Origin: Trueperella bialowiezensis
GTDB taxonomy: Bacteria; Actinomycetota; Actinomycetes; Actinomycetales; Actinomycetaceae
Assembly: GCF_900637955.1 (NCBI RefSeq)
Contig: NZ_LR134476.1
Span: forward strand, 992,001-1,056,000
Direction: 5' to 3'
Length of the DNA stretch: 64,000 nucleotides
Under the pieces are notes generated by a model that saw only the letters and a program-made list of their open reading frames with translations, was not told the DNA's origin and did no database searches. Positions 30,264 to 40,300 of this stretch are shown here, piece after piece. The first letter of the stretch is position 1. The number at the start of each line of letters is the position of its first letter. The translations under genes and the position numbers were made by a program.

Positions 30264-30704
30264 GTGGCTGACCAGAAGAAGATATGGACCATCACGGGCT
30301 CTCTTGCCGCAGCGGCTTTGATCGCTGTGGGGGCTGGTTTAGCGATGGCTGACGATTCGACGACGCGCGACCGCAACACTGCTATCAAGATCCCCGCTCC
30401 CACAGAGCTACCAACTGAAGATCCCGCCGATTCCCCTGACGGTACGGCAGGTGCTGATGGCACCGGGGCGGGCGGTTCGGGCTCTTCCGGTGCTGGTGGC
30501 GCTGCTACAGGAGGCAGCTCTGGTGGCAGTGGCGGTTCCAGTGGCGGAGCAGGAGGTAGTGGCGGGTCCGGAGGTGGCTCCGGGCAGGCTCCTAAACCGC
30601 AGCATGTTGCTCCCGCTCCTCAACCTCGGCAGGCCGCACCGGCGCCGAAGGTTTACGAGGCAGATTCGGCAGACTCCGTGTCTGCGCCCTCTGCCGACTC
30701 ATAA
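30264..30704 (+). CDS. Secreted or membrane-anchored Gly/Ser-rich protein, tandem paralog
   Basis: A 146-residue protein with GTG start after TAGGAGGA. The anchor KIWTITGSLAAAALIAVGAG matches that of the previous gene, but the body is a Gly/Ser repeat (SGGSGGSSGGAGGSGGSGGG) followed by a Pro/Gln/Ala stretch and a similar SAPSADS end. The pair therefore shares ends but has different low-complexity middles. Probably exported and flexible. Confidence 0.6.
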   Translation: MADQKKIWTITGSLAAAALIAVGAGLAMADDSTTRDRNTAIKIPAPTELPTEDPADSPDGTAGADGTGAGGSGSSGAGGAATGGSSGGSGGSSGGAGGSGGSGGGSGQAPKPQHVAPAPQPRQAAPAPKVYEADSADSVSAPSADS

Positions 30705-30789
30705 CCGACTCATAAATCGATTCATCAAGCTTGCCGCACATCGCGGGAGCCTCGCTCTTAAACCTGTGAGGGCGTCCTCCCCTGCGCTT

Positions 30790-31761
30790 TTACAGGTAGT
30801 TTTTGCGTAGCTCTTCCGCGCTGTGCGGCGACAAATCAGTAAGGCTGACGTCGAACAGCGTGATCGCCCCGGTTTCTCCCCGCGCGGATTTGCGTGCCAC
30901 GGCGCGCGCTGCGGCGACAAGCACTGACCCGGTGAACTCCGGGTTGGACCCCAAGTCGAGTTGGAAGGTCACCGAGCTGGTGGTGCCCTCGCTCGTCTGC
31001 CCTGCCCGAATAACTTGGCCGCCGTGCGGGATTCCGGCGTGGTCACGCGCAAGTTCGCCTGCTGACACGAAGTTGACCGTGGTGTCGTAGTCCGCGAAAT
31101 AGTTCGGCATGGTCACGATCTGCCGCTCAATCTCGGCTTGGTCTGCGCCTTCTTCAGCGACGACGTAGCACACCCGCTTGTGCATTGTCCGCGGGGTGAG
31201 CTCGACGTCGCGCCCCTCCTTAACGGCCTGCACGGTCTCTTCGACGGGTACCGTGTACTGTTTGGCGTCGGCGACGCCGTCGATCCTGCGGATCGCGTCC
31301 GAATGGCCTTGGGATACGCCCGGCCCCCAGAACGTGGCGGTTGAGCCGGTGGGGAGCACGGATTCGCCGAGTACGCGCAGCATTGAGAACAGGCCGGGGT
31401 CCCATCCGGCGGAGATCAGCGCGAGCGTGCCTGCCTCCTTCGCGGCCGCGTCGAGTGCGGCGAAGTGTTCGGGAATCTTCGCGTGCGTATCAAAGGAATC
31501 GACGGTGTCGAACATGCGCGCCACCTGCGGGCCCTGCGTGCCCAGGTCCGACGCCGATCCCCCACAGTTGAGCACGACGTCCACCTTGCCCACGTAGTCG
31601 GCCATGTCGGACACGTGTGCGACTGGCGCACCCTGCGTGACGAGCGAGCCCGGATCGCGCCGGGTAAACACGGCCACACACTCCATGTCCGTGGTGTGGC
31701 TGAGCGCGATTTCGGCGCCCCGGCCAAGGTTTCCATATCCGTTAATCGCCACGCGAATCAT
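30790..31761 (-). CDS. ddh: meso-Diaminopimelate D-dehydrogenase
   Basis: A 323-residue NADPH enzyme of the single-step lysine/DAP pathway, converting L-tetrahydrodipicolinate and ammonia to meso-DAP. The Rossmann motif GYGNLGRG is at residues 8-15, CGGSASD near 70, and the conserved SAGWDPGLFS and WGPGVSQGHSDAIRRI segments bind substrate and close the active site. AAGGAG precedes ATG 31761; a longer frame exists but covers intergenic sequence. It implies DAP synthesis for lysine and possibly the cell wall. Confidence 0.95.
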   Translation of the reverse strand: MIRVAINGYGNLGRGAEIALSHTTDMECVAVFTRRDPGSLVTQGAPVAHVSDMADYVGKVDVVLNCGGSASDLGTQGPQVARMFDTVDSFDTHAKIPEHFAALDAAAKEAGTLALISAGWDPGLFSMLRVLGESVLPTGSTATFWGPGVSQGHSDAIRRIDGVADAKQYTVPVEETVQAVKEGRDVELTPRTMHKRVCYVVAEEGADQAEIERQIVTMPNYFADYDTTVNFVSAGELARDHAGIPHGGQVIRAGQTSEGTTSSVTFQLDLGSNPEFTGSVLVAAARAVARKSARGETGAITLFDVSLTDLSPHSAEELRKNYL

Positions 31762-32021
31762 GAGCTCTCCTTCGCTGATCTTTCCCGTTGGTCTGTTCCA
31801 CAGTCTAATCCTGCCATGGCCCTCCGACATCGCCGCCCGCATCCCGTCCTCCGCACACTGTGAGCCCTGGCTGCGGACCTCGCCTCGCCGATAACCTCCG
31901 CGCGAGCCCCGCCTGCCAGTTTTACAGATGCCAAACACAAGGTAAACACTGACCAACAATTCACCTCAGCATTTTGGTGGCAGGATCTGCGGGGATTAGC
32001 CTTACTTATAGAGGAGGAAAA

Positions 32022-32852
32022 ATGCTCATAATTAAGAATCTCTTCAGAATAGTTTTAGCGTCTGCGCTGGTGATTACCTTGAGCGCATGTGGCGGAAGCG
32101 AAGACAGCCAAGGTGGAGACCGCCAAGAGAAAACAAGTGTTTCTTCCGGCGAGGCCAATGAGGACTACTTTCTGTGGGAAGATGACAACATTCTCGCCTT
32201 GAAGAAAGACGAGGCTCCTACATCCGGAACCTTGGTCATTCCCAAAAGAGCCAAAGGAATAACGGGGCCGCTATTGCAAGACAGCCAAATAGACACCGTT
32301 GTTTTTGAGAGCGACGAGGATATTGAACTATATCAAGCTTTTTATGGGGCGCCGAACCTTAAGCACGTTGAGCTACCTAGCGGCTTGACTGAAATAGGCG
32401 ATTACTCCTTTGCCAGTACGGAAAGTCTGGAAGAAATAACAATTCCTGAGAACGTCAAAGTTATTGGACAGTCAGCGTTTTCACACTGCAAAGGCTTAAA
32501 GAAGGTGACAATGGGTAATAGCGTCACTGAGATCAAAAACACGGCTTTTATCAATACCCCGCAGCTCACCGAATTGACGCTCAGCGAAAACGTTGAGTCA
32601 ATTGGATCGGAAGCGTTTTACTTAACTGGGTTGACTGAGTTCACGATTCCTAAAGCCATTAAAACGATCGGATATAACGGCCTATATAGCGAGAGTTTTG
32701 AATCTTTCTATTTCCCAGAAGAAGCTGAACCTGAAGAGATAGAAGATGGTGCTTTGTTCTTGCTGGGTGTCGATGTTCACGTGGTTAAAGGTTCATACAT
32801 GGACACCCATTATGAAGACCTTATTCACGGCGGAAATAAGGTAGTCGACTAA
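32022..32852 (+). CDS. BspA-type leucine-rich repeat lipoprotein
   Basis: A 276-residue protein. A lipoprotein signal ends with the lipobox TLSAC near residue 23, then GGSEDSQGGD, a short beta domain, and about five LRR_5 units with the pattern LTEIGDYSFASTESLEEITI and VKVIGQSAFSHCKGLKKVTM. GAGGAGG lies upstream of the ATG. BspA-type repeats often mediate adhesion to host or matrix proteins. It is AT-richer than its neighbours, which suggests acquisition by transfer. Confidence 0.85.
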   Translation: MLIIKNLFRIVLASALVITLSACGGSEDSQGGDRQEKTSVSSGEANEDYFLWEDDNILALKKDEAPTSGTLVIPKRAKGITGPLLQDSQIDTVVFESDEDIELYQAFYGAPNLKHVELPSGLTEIGDYSFASTESLEEITIPENVKVIGQSAFSHCKGLKKVTMGNSVTEIKNTAFINTPQLTELTLSENVESIGSEAFYLTGLTEFTIPKAIKTIGYNGLYSESFESFYFPEEAEPEEIEDGALFLLGVDVHVVKGSYMDTHYEDLIHGGNKVVD

Positions 32853-32858
32853 CCACTA

Positions 32859-34046
32859 TTACCGCTCGAGCAGGGCAATCACCTCGAAGTGGCGGGTGTG
32901 CGGAAACATGTCCACCACTTGGGCTTTGACGACGCCGTAGGCCGGCATCCGTGCAAGGTCGGCGGCAAGGCTGGCCGCGTTGCATGAAGAATAGAGCACT
33001 GTGGCCGGCCCGGCGTCGTTGAGCCAGCCCGCCAGCTCGGCGCCGATTCCGCGGCGCGGCGGGTTGACGACGATCGCGTCCGGCAGCCTGCCCTGTGCAC
33101 CGGCTTGGGCGCGCGCCCACTCGGTAGCGTCGGCCGCAATAAACTGGGCATTCACCTGCGTGCCGGCCACGTCCCGTAGCCGCTCTGCCGCCGCCTGTGC
33201 TGCCGCCACGGCCTGCTCTTGTGTTTCCACGCCGACGACGTCCACGCCCCTCGCCGCGAGCGCCAACGCGAACCCGCCCACCCCGCAGTAGAGGTCCCAC
33301 GCGGTGCTAGTCTCGGCCAGCCATTCGACGGCCCGCGTGTAGAGGGTTTCGGCGCCGTCGGTGTTGGTCTGGAAGAAGGACTGCGGGCGTAGCAAAAGCT
33401 CGAGTTCCTGGCCGGCAACCTGCAGGCGCATGGGCAGCACGTCGTCGTCAGAAATCACGATCTCCTCGGGGCCTTCGATAATCGCCTTGCGTTCCGGTTG
33501 TACGTTGAGGGAGATGACGCGGGCGGCCGGCACGAGCTCGCGCAGGCGGGCAAGCTTTTTGAATAGCATGCCTTGTATGCCCCGGCGTTTGGCGACGAAT
33601 CGCACCATAAGCTCCCCGTCCGGCGATTCGGTGATGATGATGAATTTGAGTTCACCGGTGTTGGTACGCGGGTTGTACGGGCTGAAGCCGCACTCGGCGA
33701 CGAACTGGGCGAGCGCCGGGGTTGCCTCCTGGATGCCGGGTGTGGGGAGGGGGCACTCGCGCAGGTCGTGGCCCACGCCGTCGTGATCAATAATGCCGAG
33801 CCGCGGCGAACCGGGCGTGCCCGACACAGCGAGTTTGACCTTGTTGCGGAACACCTCGCGGGCCGACGCGTGCGGTGGCAGCCACTGCGCCGCGAGGATG
33901 AGTTCTTCGGCGCGCGCCTGTTTGCGGGCGAGCTGCACGTCTTGCGGGGTGGTGATGAGCGTGCACGAACGGCATTCGGCGGCCGCATAGTAGTGGCAGT
34001 CGAGGAGGGGTTCGTGGCCGACGTGGAGGTCGCGGTGCAACAGCAT
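32859..34046 (-). CDS. rlmC: 23S rRNA (uracil-C5) methyltransferase, RlmC/RumB-like
   Basis: A 395-residue SAM enzyme methylating a uridine in 23S rRNA. The N-terminus has the cluster-binding Cys pattern C-x9-C-x2-C (CHYYAAAECRSC), as in RumB. SAM motif YCGVGGFALALA is near residue 247-258, NPPRRG near 329, and the catalytic Cys lies in LYSSCNAASLA near 354. There is no TRAM domain, which separates RlmC from RlmD/RumA. Length matches the family. Confidence 0.88.
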   Translation of the reverse strand: MLLHRDLHVGHEPLLDCHYYAAAECRSCTLITTPQDVQLARKQARAEELILAAQWLPPHASAREVFRNKVKLAVSGTPGSPRLGIIDHDGVGHDLRECPLPTPGIQEATPALAQFVAECGFSPYNPRTNTGELKFIIITESPDGELMVRFVAKRRGIQGMLFKKLARLRELVPAARVISLNVQPERKAIIEGPEEIVISDDDVLPMRLQVAGQELELLLRPQSFFQTNTDGAETLYTRAVEWLAETSTAWDLYCGVGGFALALAARGVDVVGVETQEQAVAAAQAAAERLRDVAGTQVNAQFIAADATEWARAQAGAQGRLPDAIVVNPPRRGIGAELAGWLNDAGPATVLYSSCNAASLAADLARMPAYGVVKAQVVDMFPHTRHFEVIALLER

Positions 34047-34055
34047 GGGTCTATG

Positions 34056-36674
34056 TTACGTGCCGCGCGGGCGTTTCTTGTTGGCACGCCGCGTGGGCTC
34101 GGCGCGGAGCGGATCCTCCGGCCACGGGTGGCGCGGATAGCGCCCGCGCATGTCAGCCCGCACGTCTTTGTAGGGGCCGGCCCAAAATGAGGCGAGGTCG
34201 TCGGTGATCGCGAGCGGCCGCTGCGCCGGGGAGAGCAGCTCCAACGTCACCGGCACGCAGGCAAGTTCCGGCGTTCGCGCCCACCCGAAGGCTTCCTGGA
34301 TGCGCAACCGCACGGTCGGCTTACCGCTCGAATAGTCCACTTTCGCCGTTCCCATCGGGGTGGCAATCCGCTCCGGGGCAAGCTCGTCAAAGTTCGCGGC
34401 CTCCGGCCACGGCAACAACGCCCGCAGCCCGGCCACCAGGTCCGGACACGCGGCGCCCAACTGCGGGGTGAGCCACTCGTCGACGCGCTGCGCCAGCCCG
34501 GTATCCGACACGTCCGGCCACGGATCGCCGACGACGTCACGCACAAACGCCATCCGCTCCCGTAGCCGCGTGGCCGACTCACTCCAGTCCAGCGTGCCAA
34601 TCCCCCGGTTCGCGATATCGTCCGCGCGCGCTCGGGCCACCTGCTGCCGGGTGAGCTTCGCGGGCGCGCTCGCGATCTCGATGGCGCCCAGGGATCGCAC
34701 GGTCCGCCCGGTGACCTTCGTTCCCGCGACCTCCACTTCGAGGCGCTCGGTCAGCATGTCCGCCCCCGCCTCTAGTGCCGCGTCTTGCTCGATGGGCACG
34801 GCCGCGCGGATAACGGCGTCGGCACGCCCCTGCCCGCCGCTCAGTTCGGCGACGGCCAGCCACGGCGAGCCTTCCAGCGGACTCCCATCGGGCAGCGTGG
34901 CTCCCGCGCCGTTCGCCAGCAGATATCCGCGCCCACGGCGGCGGGCTATCCACGTGGGATACGCACGCGCGACGACGTCGGCAATCGCCTCATCCTGACT
35001 TGCCAGGCTCGCCCCTTGCGTGTTTCGCTTCCCCGCGCCTGAATGTTCTGCGCCCGCTTCAGCGCTCAGATGCTCTGCGCCCAGACGCTCAGCGCCCAGA
35101 TGCTCCGTAGCGATCGTGGCGAGCCGCCGCTTTTCGGCCGTCCATTCCCGGTTCTTCCCGGCGCCGCGCAGTTCAGCGGCAAGGTCGGAGCCTGCCGCCC
35201 GCACGCCGAGATTCAGCAGCGCGATGACGCCCGCGGCGGTATCCACGCCCACGGCTCGAGCGCCTGCGATCAGTCCGCGCGCCAGCTGCGGGGAGGCCGG
35301 CACGTCGACAAGCGCGCGGCCAGCGGCAGTGATCGCGCCGTCGTCGTCAATTGCGCCCAGGCCGCGCAAGGTGCGCTCGGCGGCGTCAACGGCAGCCGGG
35401 CGCGGCCGGTCGAGGAGCCGCAAGCCGTCCATTCGAGGGTTGCCCCACGCCGCCGACTGCAACAGCACATCCGTCACGTCCGCACACAGAATCTCCGGCT
35501 CAGAAAACTCGGCCGCCGGCGCGAATGCCAAACAGCGATACGCCCGCCCCAGCCCTTCGCGTCCAGCTCGCCCGGCCCGCTGGGTCATCCGTGCACGCGA
35601 CGCATGGACCGTCACCAGCTCGGAAATCCCCGTGCGCGGATCAAACCGCGGCTCACGCGCCAAACAGGAATCGACCACGGTCCGCACGCCCGGCACCGTC
35701 AGCGAAGATTCGGCCACCGCCGTCGCCAAAATAATCCGGTCCTCGGCGCTGCCCAGAACGGCGTCCTGGTCGCGCGAACTCAACTGGCCATGCAGCGCCA
35801 TCACCGGCAGCGGCGCGCCCGCAAGCAGCTGGCGCACCCGGTTAATCTCCCCCACGCCCGGCAGGAACACGAGCGTGGAGCCCGGCCTCGCCGCCGCCTC
35901 GCGAACCACACCCGCAACATGGGCCAAAAACTCGCGGGTCACGGTAATCCCATAGCCGACGTCGCCGAGCGCCCGCGGGCCAAGTTTCTCCGTCACCTCC
36001 ACGGGGTGGATCGCGCCCGGCACGTCCACCACCGTGCCGCCGATGAGCTCGGCCACCTGCTCGGCCGCCAACGTGGCCGACATGGCCACGATCCGCAGAT
36101 CCGGTCGCAGGGTTTCCTGCACGTCGAGGGCAAAGGCGGTGACGAGATCGGTGTCGAGGTCCCGTTCGTGTATTTCGTCGATGATGAGCGCGCCCACGCC
36201 CGGCAGGTCCGGTTCGGCGTGCAGCATTCGTAGCACGACGCCGGGCGTCACCATCTCAATCCGCGTGCCAGGTTTCGTTTCCCCGCGCACCCGGAACCCA
36301 ACCTGCCTGCCCACCGGCTCACCGATCAGCGCCGCGATCCTGCGTGCCGCAGCCCGGGCCGCCACCCTGCGCGGCTGCACGACGATCACCTTCCGGCCGG
36401 CCGCACCCGCCGCGCCCGAAGCAGCAGCGCCCGCGGCGGTGGTTCCATCCCCGCCAGCGTTACGATCCACACCCACGACACCGGCCAGCACACCGGGGCT
36501 CGCCGACCCCACGGCGTCGTCGGCAAGTATCTTGGCGAACAGCGGCGGCACGAGAGTTGTTTTGCCGGAACCGGGCGGAGCGGTGACCACCACGTTGCCG
36601 GTCTGCGCCGCGATATCCGCGAGCCCCGCAGCGACCGGTAAATCCGGCGGACGGGCGATGAGGCGGTCAGTCAA
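34056..36674 (-). CDS. hrpB: ATP-dependent helicase HrpB
   Basis: An 872-residue DEAH-box helicase. Walker A APPGSGKTT near 34-42, DEIHERD near 170-176, SAT motif MSATLAAE, helicase C motifs with QRAGRAGREG near 365-374, and the HrpB-specific C-terminal domain with WPEAANFDELAPERI. An insertion near 535-560 is an internal repeat of GAExLGAEHL. The start is TTG, overlapping the TetR stop. The cellular role of HrpB is not well defined; RNA helicase activity is expected. Confidence 0.92.
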   Translation of the reverse strand: MTDRLIARPPDLPVAAGLADIAAQTGNVVVTAPPGSGKTTLVPPLFAKILADDAVGSASPGVLAGVVGVDRNAGGDGTTAAGAAASGAAGAAGRKVIVVQPRRVAARAAARRIAALIGEPVGRQVGFRVRGETKPGTRIEMVTPGVVLRMLHAEPDLPGVGALIIDEIHERDLDTDLVTAFALDVQETLRPDLRIVAMSATLAAEQVAELIGGTVVDVPGAIHPVEVTEKLGPRALGDVGYGITVTREFLAHVAGVVREAAARPGSTLVFLPGVGEINRVRQLLAGAPLPVMALHGQLSSRDQDAVLGSAEDRIILATAVAESSLTVPGVRTVVDSCLAREPRFDPRTGISELVTVHASRARMTQRAGRAGREGLGRAYRCLAFAPAAEFSEPEILCADVTDVLLQSAAWGNPRMDGLRLLDRPRPAAVDAAERTLRGLGAIDDDGAITAAGRALVDVPASPQLARGLIAGARAVGVDTAAGVIALLNLGVRAAGSDLAAELRGAGKNREWTAEKRRLATIATEHLGAERLGAEHLSAEAGAEHSGAGKRNTQGASLASQDEAIADVVARAYPTWIARRRGRGYLLANGAGATLPDGSPLEGSPWLAVAELSGGQGRADAVIRAAVPIEQDAALEAGADMLTERLEVEVAGTKVTGRTVRSLGAIEIASAPAKLTRQQVARARADDIANRGIGTLDWSESATRLRERMAFVRDVVGDPWPDVSDTGLAQRVDEWLTPQLGAACPDLVAGLRALLPWPEAANFDELAPERIATPMGTAKVDYSSGKPTVRLRIQEAFGWARTPELACVPVTLELLSPAQRPLAITDDLASFWAGPYKDVRADMRGRYPRHPWPEDPLRAEPTRRANKKRPRGT

Positions 36675-37290
36675 CGTTCGCGAGCGCCGCGAGGACGCGT
36701 AGGGACGTGGCTTTGACCTGCGCGAGGTCGTGGCCGGCGTCGAGGAGTTTGAGGCCGGCGTCGAGCATCGAGCGGGTCATGCGGGAATTGATCGTGGCCT
36801 GCTCGGGAGTGAGTTCTTGCCACAGTTCCATAATGTTGCGCGCAAGCTCTTGGTGGAAATTCATCACTGCACCCGAGCGTGCCTGGATTTCCTCGCCGGT
36901 GGCCGGATGCTCCGGCTTCTTCCCGCGGCCGGCTCCCACGGTGAGCACGTCAACCATCCACTGATGGCCGGCCTCCGCGCCAATATCCAAGCTGAGACTG
37001 ATGAGTGTTTCGAGGCGTTCGTAGGGTTCGTCGTGCTCAGCGATCGCCTGCTCGAGGCGTTCCACCCAACCCGGAATATAGCGCTCTAACACGTGTACTC
37101 GCAGGTCGTCCACAGAATCGACGTAGCGATAGATCGAGTTGCGGGCAATTCCCGCAGCCTTGGCCACCACGCCCGCCGTGAGCGCCGACGGGCCTTCGTT
37201 ACGCAGCACATCCTCCGCGCTATCCACCAGCTTTTCGAACATCATCGACTTGTGCTCGCGTACCGACGGCGCAGAAATCTTCGGGCTCAT
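36667..37290 (-). CDS. TetR-family transcriptional regulator
   Basis: A 207-residue protein with a TetR HTH at about 30-70: LTAGVVAKAAGIARNSIYRY, and a larger ligand-binding half. Start ATG 37290 follows GGGAAG; nine upstream codons are also open. It lies 75 bases from the RND exporter gene on the same strand and overlaps hrpB by eight bases. It most likely represses the exporter, possibly with hrpB cotranscribed. Confidence 0.85.
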   Translation of the reverse strand: MSPKISAPSVREHKSMMFEKLVDSAEDVLRNEGPSALTAGVVAKAAGIARNSIYRYVDSVDDLRVHVLERYIPGWVERLEQAIAEHDEPYERLETLISLSLDIGAEAGHQWMVDVLTVGAGRGKKPEHPATGEEIQARSGAVMNFHQELARNIMELWQELTPEQATINSRMTRSMLDAGLKLLDAGHDLAQVKATSLRVLAALANVD

Positions 37291-37365
37291 GTGCTCGCTT
37301 CCCTTCCCTGCTCGCAAAAGATTTCCCCTCCATGCTACCTATCCGGCAGGCACGTCCGGGCAATC

Positions 37366-40300
37366 TTAGCGATCTTCGTCTTGGGTGGCGTCGCTATCTT
37401 TCACCCCGTCAGCGCCCGCATCCCCGTCAACGACGACGTCCGCATCCCCGTCAACGACGGCGTCCGCATCCCCGTCAACGACGACGTCCGCATCCCCGTC
37501 AACGACGGCGTCCGCATCCTTCGCGACCTCGGCGGCCACCATCGCCTCGACCTTCGCCGCGCGCCGGGCAGCCGCCCGCTCCTTCGCGCCTTCGACCAGG
37601 CGGTACAGCACAGGCAGCAGAACGAGCGTGAGCAGCGTCGACGTTATAAGTCCGCCGATCACCGTGATCGCCAGCGGCGTGGAGATGAACCCGGTTGCCG
37701 ATGATACGCCGAGCGCCATCGGGGTCATCGCTGCAATGGTTGCCAGCGACGTCATGACCACCGGCCGCACCCTGCGCATCGCACCCGCATGCACCGCCTC
37801 GCCGAGTTCGTAGCCGCGCTCGCGGTACTGGTTCATGAGGTCTACGAGCACCACCGCGTTGGTCACCACGATGCCGGTGAGCATGAGCAGGCCGATCATC
37901 GCCGACAGGTCGAGCGGCGTATCCGTGAGCAGCAGCGCGCCGAAGGAGCCGATGGCCGCGAACGGGATTGCCACCAGCAGCAACGCGGGTTGCACGAGCG
38001 ACTTGAAAATCCACACGAGCACCACGTAGATGAGCAGAATGGCCGCGGCAATCGCGTAGATGAGCTGTTCGAAGGATTCGGCCAGCTGCTCCGCTGAACC
38101 TCCCACGATCGTCACCGCGCCGTCCGGCAAGTCCACGTCGGCCAGCGCTCGCTCCACCGCCGCACTCGCCTCGCCCAGGTTATCCGTGGCAACGGGCGTT
38201 GCCGATACCGTCGCCGTCGTCTGCCCGTTAATCGTGACGATGGTCGGAATCGAGCCGACCTCCTCGATCTGTGCGAACGCCGCGATCGGCTGGCCCATGA
38301 TCGTCATCGCGCGCAGCTCGTCCACGCTCGTCACCGGGTCGTTGATCGACAGTTTGATCGCCGTATCCACGTTGTCAATCGCGATCGTGCCGATTTCCGG
38401 CTCCACCATTTGGGCGGCGATCATGCCGACGACGTCGTTCTCCGTCAGCCCCACCGCTGCCACGGCGTCGCGATCCACGGTGACCTGCACGGCCGGAGCC
38501 TCGGCGGCAAGGTTGTGTTCCACCGCCTTGACCTCAGCTAACTCGGCGAGCGCCGCCTGCACGTCGTCCGTAGCCTGCGCCAAAGACTGCGGATCGGGGG
38601 CCGTAATGTTGACGTCAATCGTGCCGCTTCCGAGCATCCCTTCCGTCGAGGTCGTCAGCGCACCCTCGCCTGCCACCGCGTCGCCGGCGGCCTGGAGCGC
38701 GTCGGTAATCTGGTCGACGTCGGCGTCCTCGTCGATACTCACGAAATAGGAAATCTGCGGCACGCCGGTCATCGGGTTCGCCCCGATCAGCGTGCCGATC
38801 GTGTTCGTGCCCGGCACCTCGCTCAGCGCCTGCTCCACCTCGGCGGCGGCCTCCACCTGCGCCTGCGTGGACGAGCCCGGCTCCACCTCTTGGGTGAGCG
38901 AGATCGAGCCCTGGTTTGCGCTGCCCAGCAGGTTGATCTTGAGTAGCGGGAACATCGCCACCGACGCCCCGAGGATCACGAGTGCCACCAGCAGCGTGAC
39001 CACCGGGCGTTTTTGCGTGCCGCGCAGTACGGGTTCGTAGGCGCGGCGCAACCAGTAGCGTTCCTCTTTGCGCCGGGCCACCTGCTGATATTCCTCGAGC
39101 TCACCGGTGCGCTGGGCAACGAGCGCTGCCTTCGCCGGCTTCAAGAACCAGTAGGCGAGCACGGGCACAATCGTTAGTGCCACGAGCAGCGACGCCGCGA
39201 GCGCAATCACCACAGTGAACGCGAATGGGCGGAACAGTTCGCCCACGAGCCCGGGCACCAGGCCGATCGGCACGAACACGATGAAGGACACGATCGTCGA
39301 GGCGGTGATCGCCGAGGAGACTTCTCGTACGCCGTCGAGCACGGCGTCGCGCTTATCCTTCCCGTAATCCAGGTGGCGTTTAATGTTTTCGATGACGACG
39401 ATAGAGTCGTCCACCACGCGCCCGATCGACAGGGTGAGCGCGGCGAGCGTGAGCATGTTGAGCGAGTATCCGCCCACGTACATGCCGATGAATCCGGCGA
39501 GCAGCGAGAGCGGGATCGAGATCGCCGTGACCAGTGTGGAGCGCACTGAGAAGAGGAACACGAGGATCACGAGCACCGCGAAGATGAGGCCGAGCAGGCC
39601 TTCTTGCGCGAGCGACTCAATCGAGCCGGTGATGTAGGGCGCCTGGTCGAACAGCATGGTGAATTCGGTGTTGCCGCCCACGGACGGCGCGAGCCTGTCC
39701 AGCGCGTCGCCTACCTCGGCGGAGGTGTCCACAATGTTCGCGTTTGCGGTGGGGAAGATGACGATCGCGATGGCGTCTTCGCCGTCGATGCGCCCGACCA
39801 TGTCGCGAGCGCCGTCGGTGAACTCCACTTGGGCGATCTCGGATAGCGGGTAGACGGTGGCTGGCTGACCGGCCTCGGTGTCGCCGGCGACGATGGGAAT
39901 TGCGCGCAGCGCTTCGATGGAGTCGAGTTGGTTGCCGACCGTGACGTCCTTGGCCTGCCCGCCCTCGACGAGCGTGCCCACGGGGACCGATAGCCCGTTG
40001 TCGTCGAGCGCCTTTTCGATGGCGTCCGGGCTGATCCCCAGCTCGGCCACACGCTCGGCGTTCAGCGTGATGGAAATGTTTTGTTCCGGAGCGGCGATGA
40101 GCTCGGCCGAAGCGACGCCGCTAATCTTTTCCAGCTCGGGCATGACCGTGTTGCGGATCCGCTCCGCCGTCTCCAACGGCGTTCCCTCCGACGTGATCGC
40201 CACATACGCCAGCGGAATATCCGAACTTCCGCCCGCAATCACCTGGTAATCGGCGTTCTCGGGGAAGTTCTCATCGGCCCGGTTAATCGCAAGTTCCACG

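Noticed and set aside
33573-34190. Plus-strand frame opposite rlmC
   Set aside because: The opposite strand encodes RlmC with all motifs. This frame has no recognisable domain and no ribosome site.
35043-36233. Open frame of 396 codons on the plus strand opposite hrpB
   Set aside because: It is antisense to a fully motif-supported HrpB helicase, its translation is Arg/His/Gln rich and has no family pattern. In GC-rich DNA such antisense frames are common.
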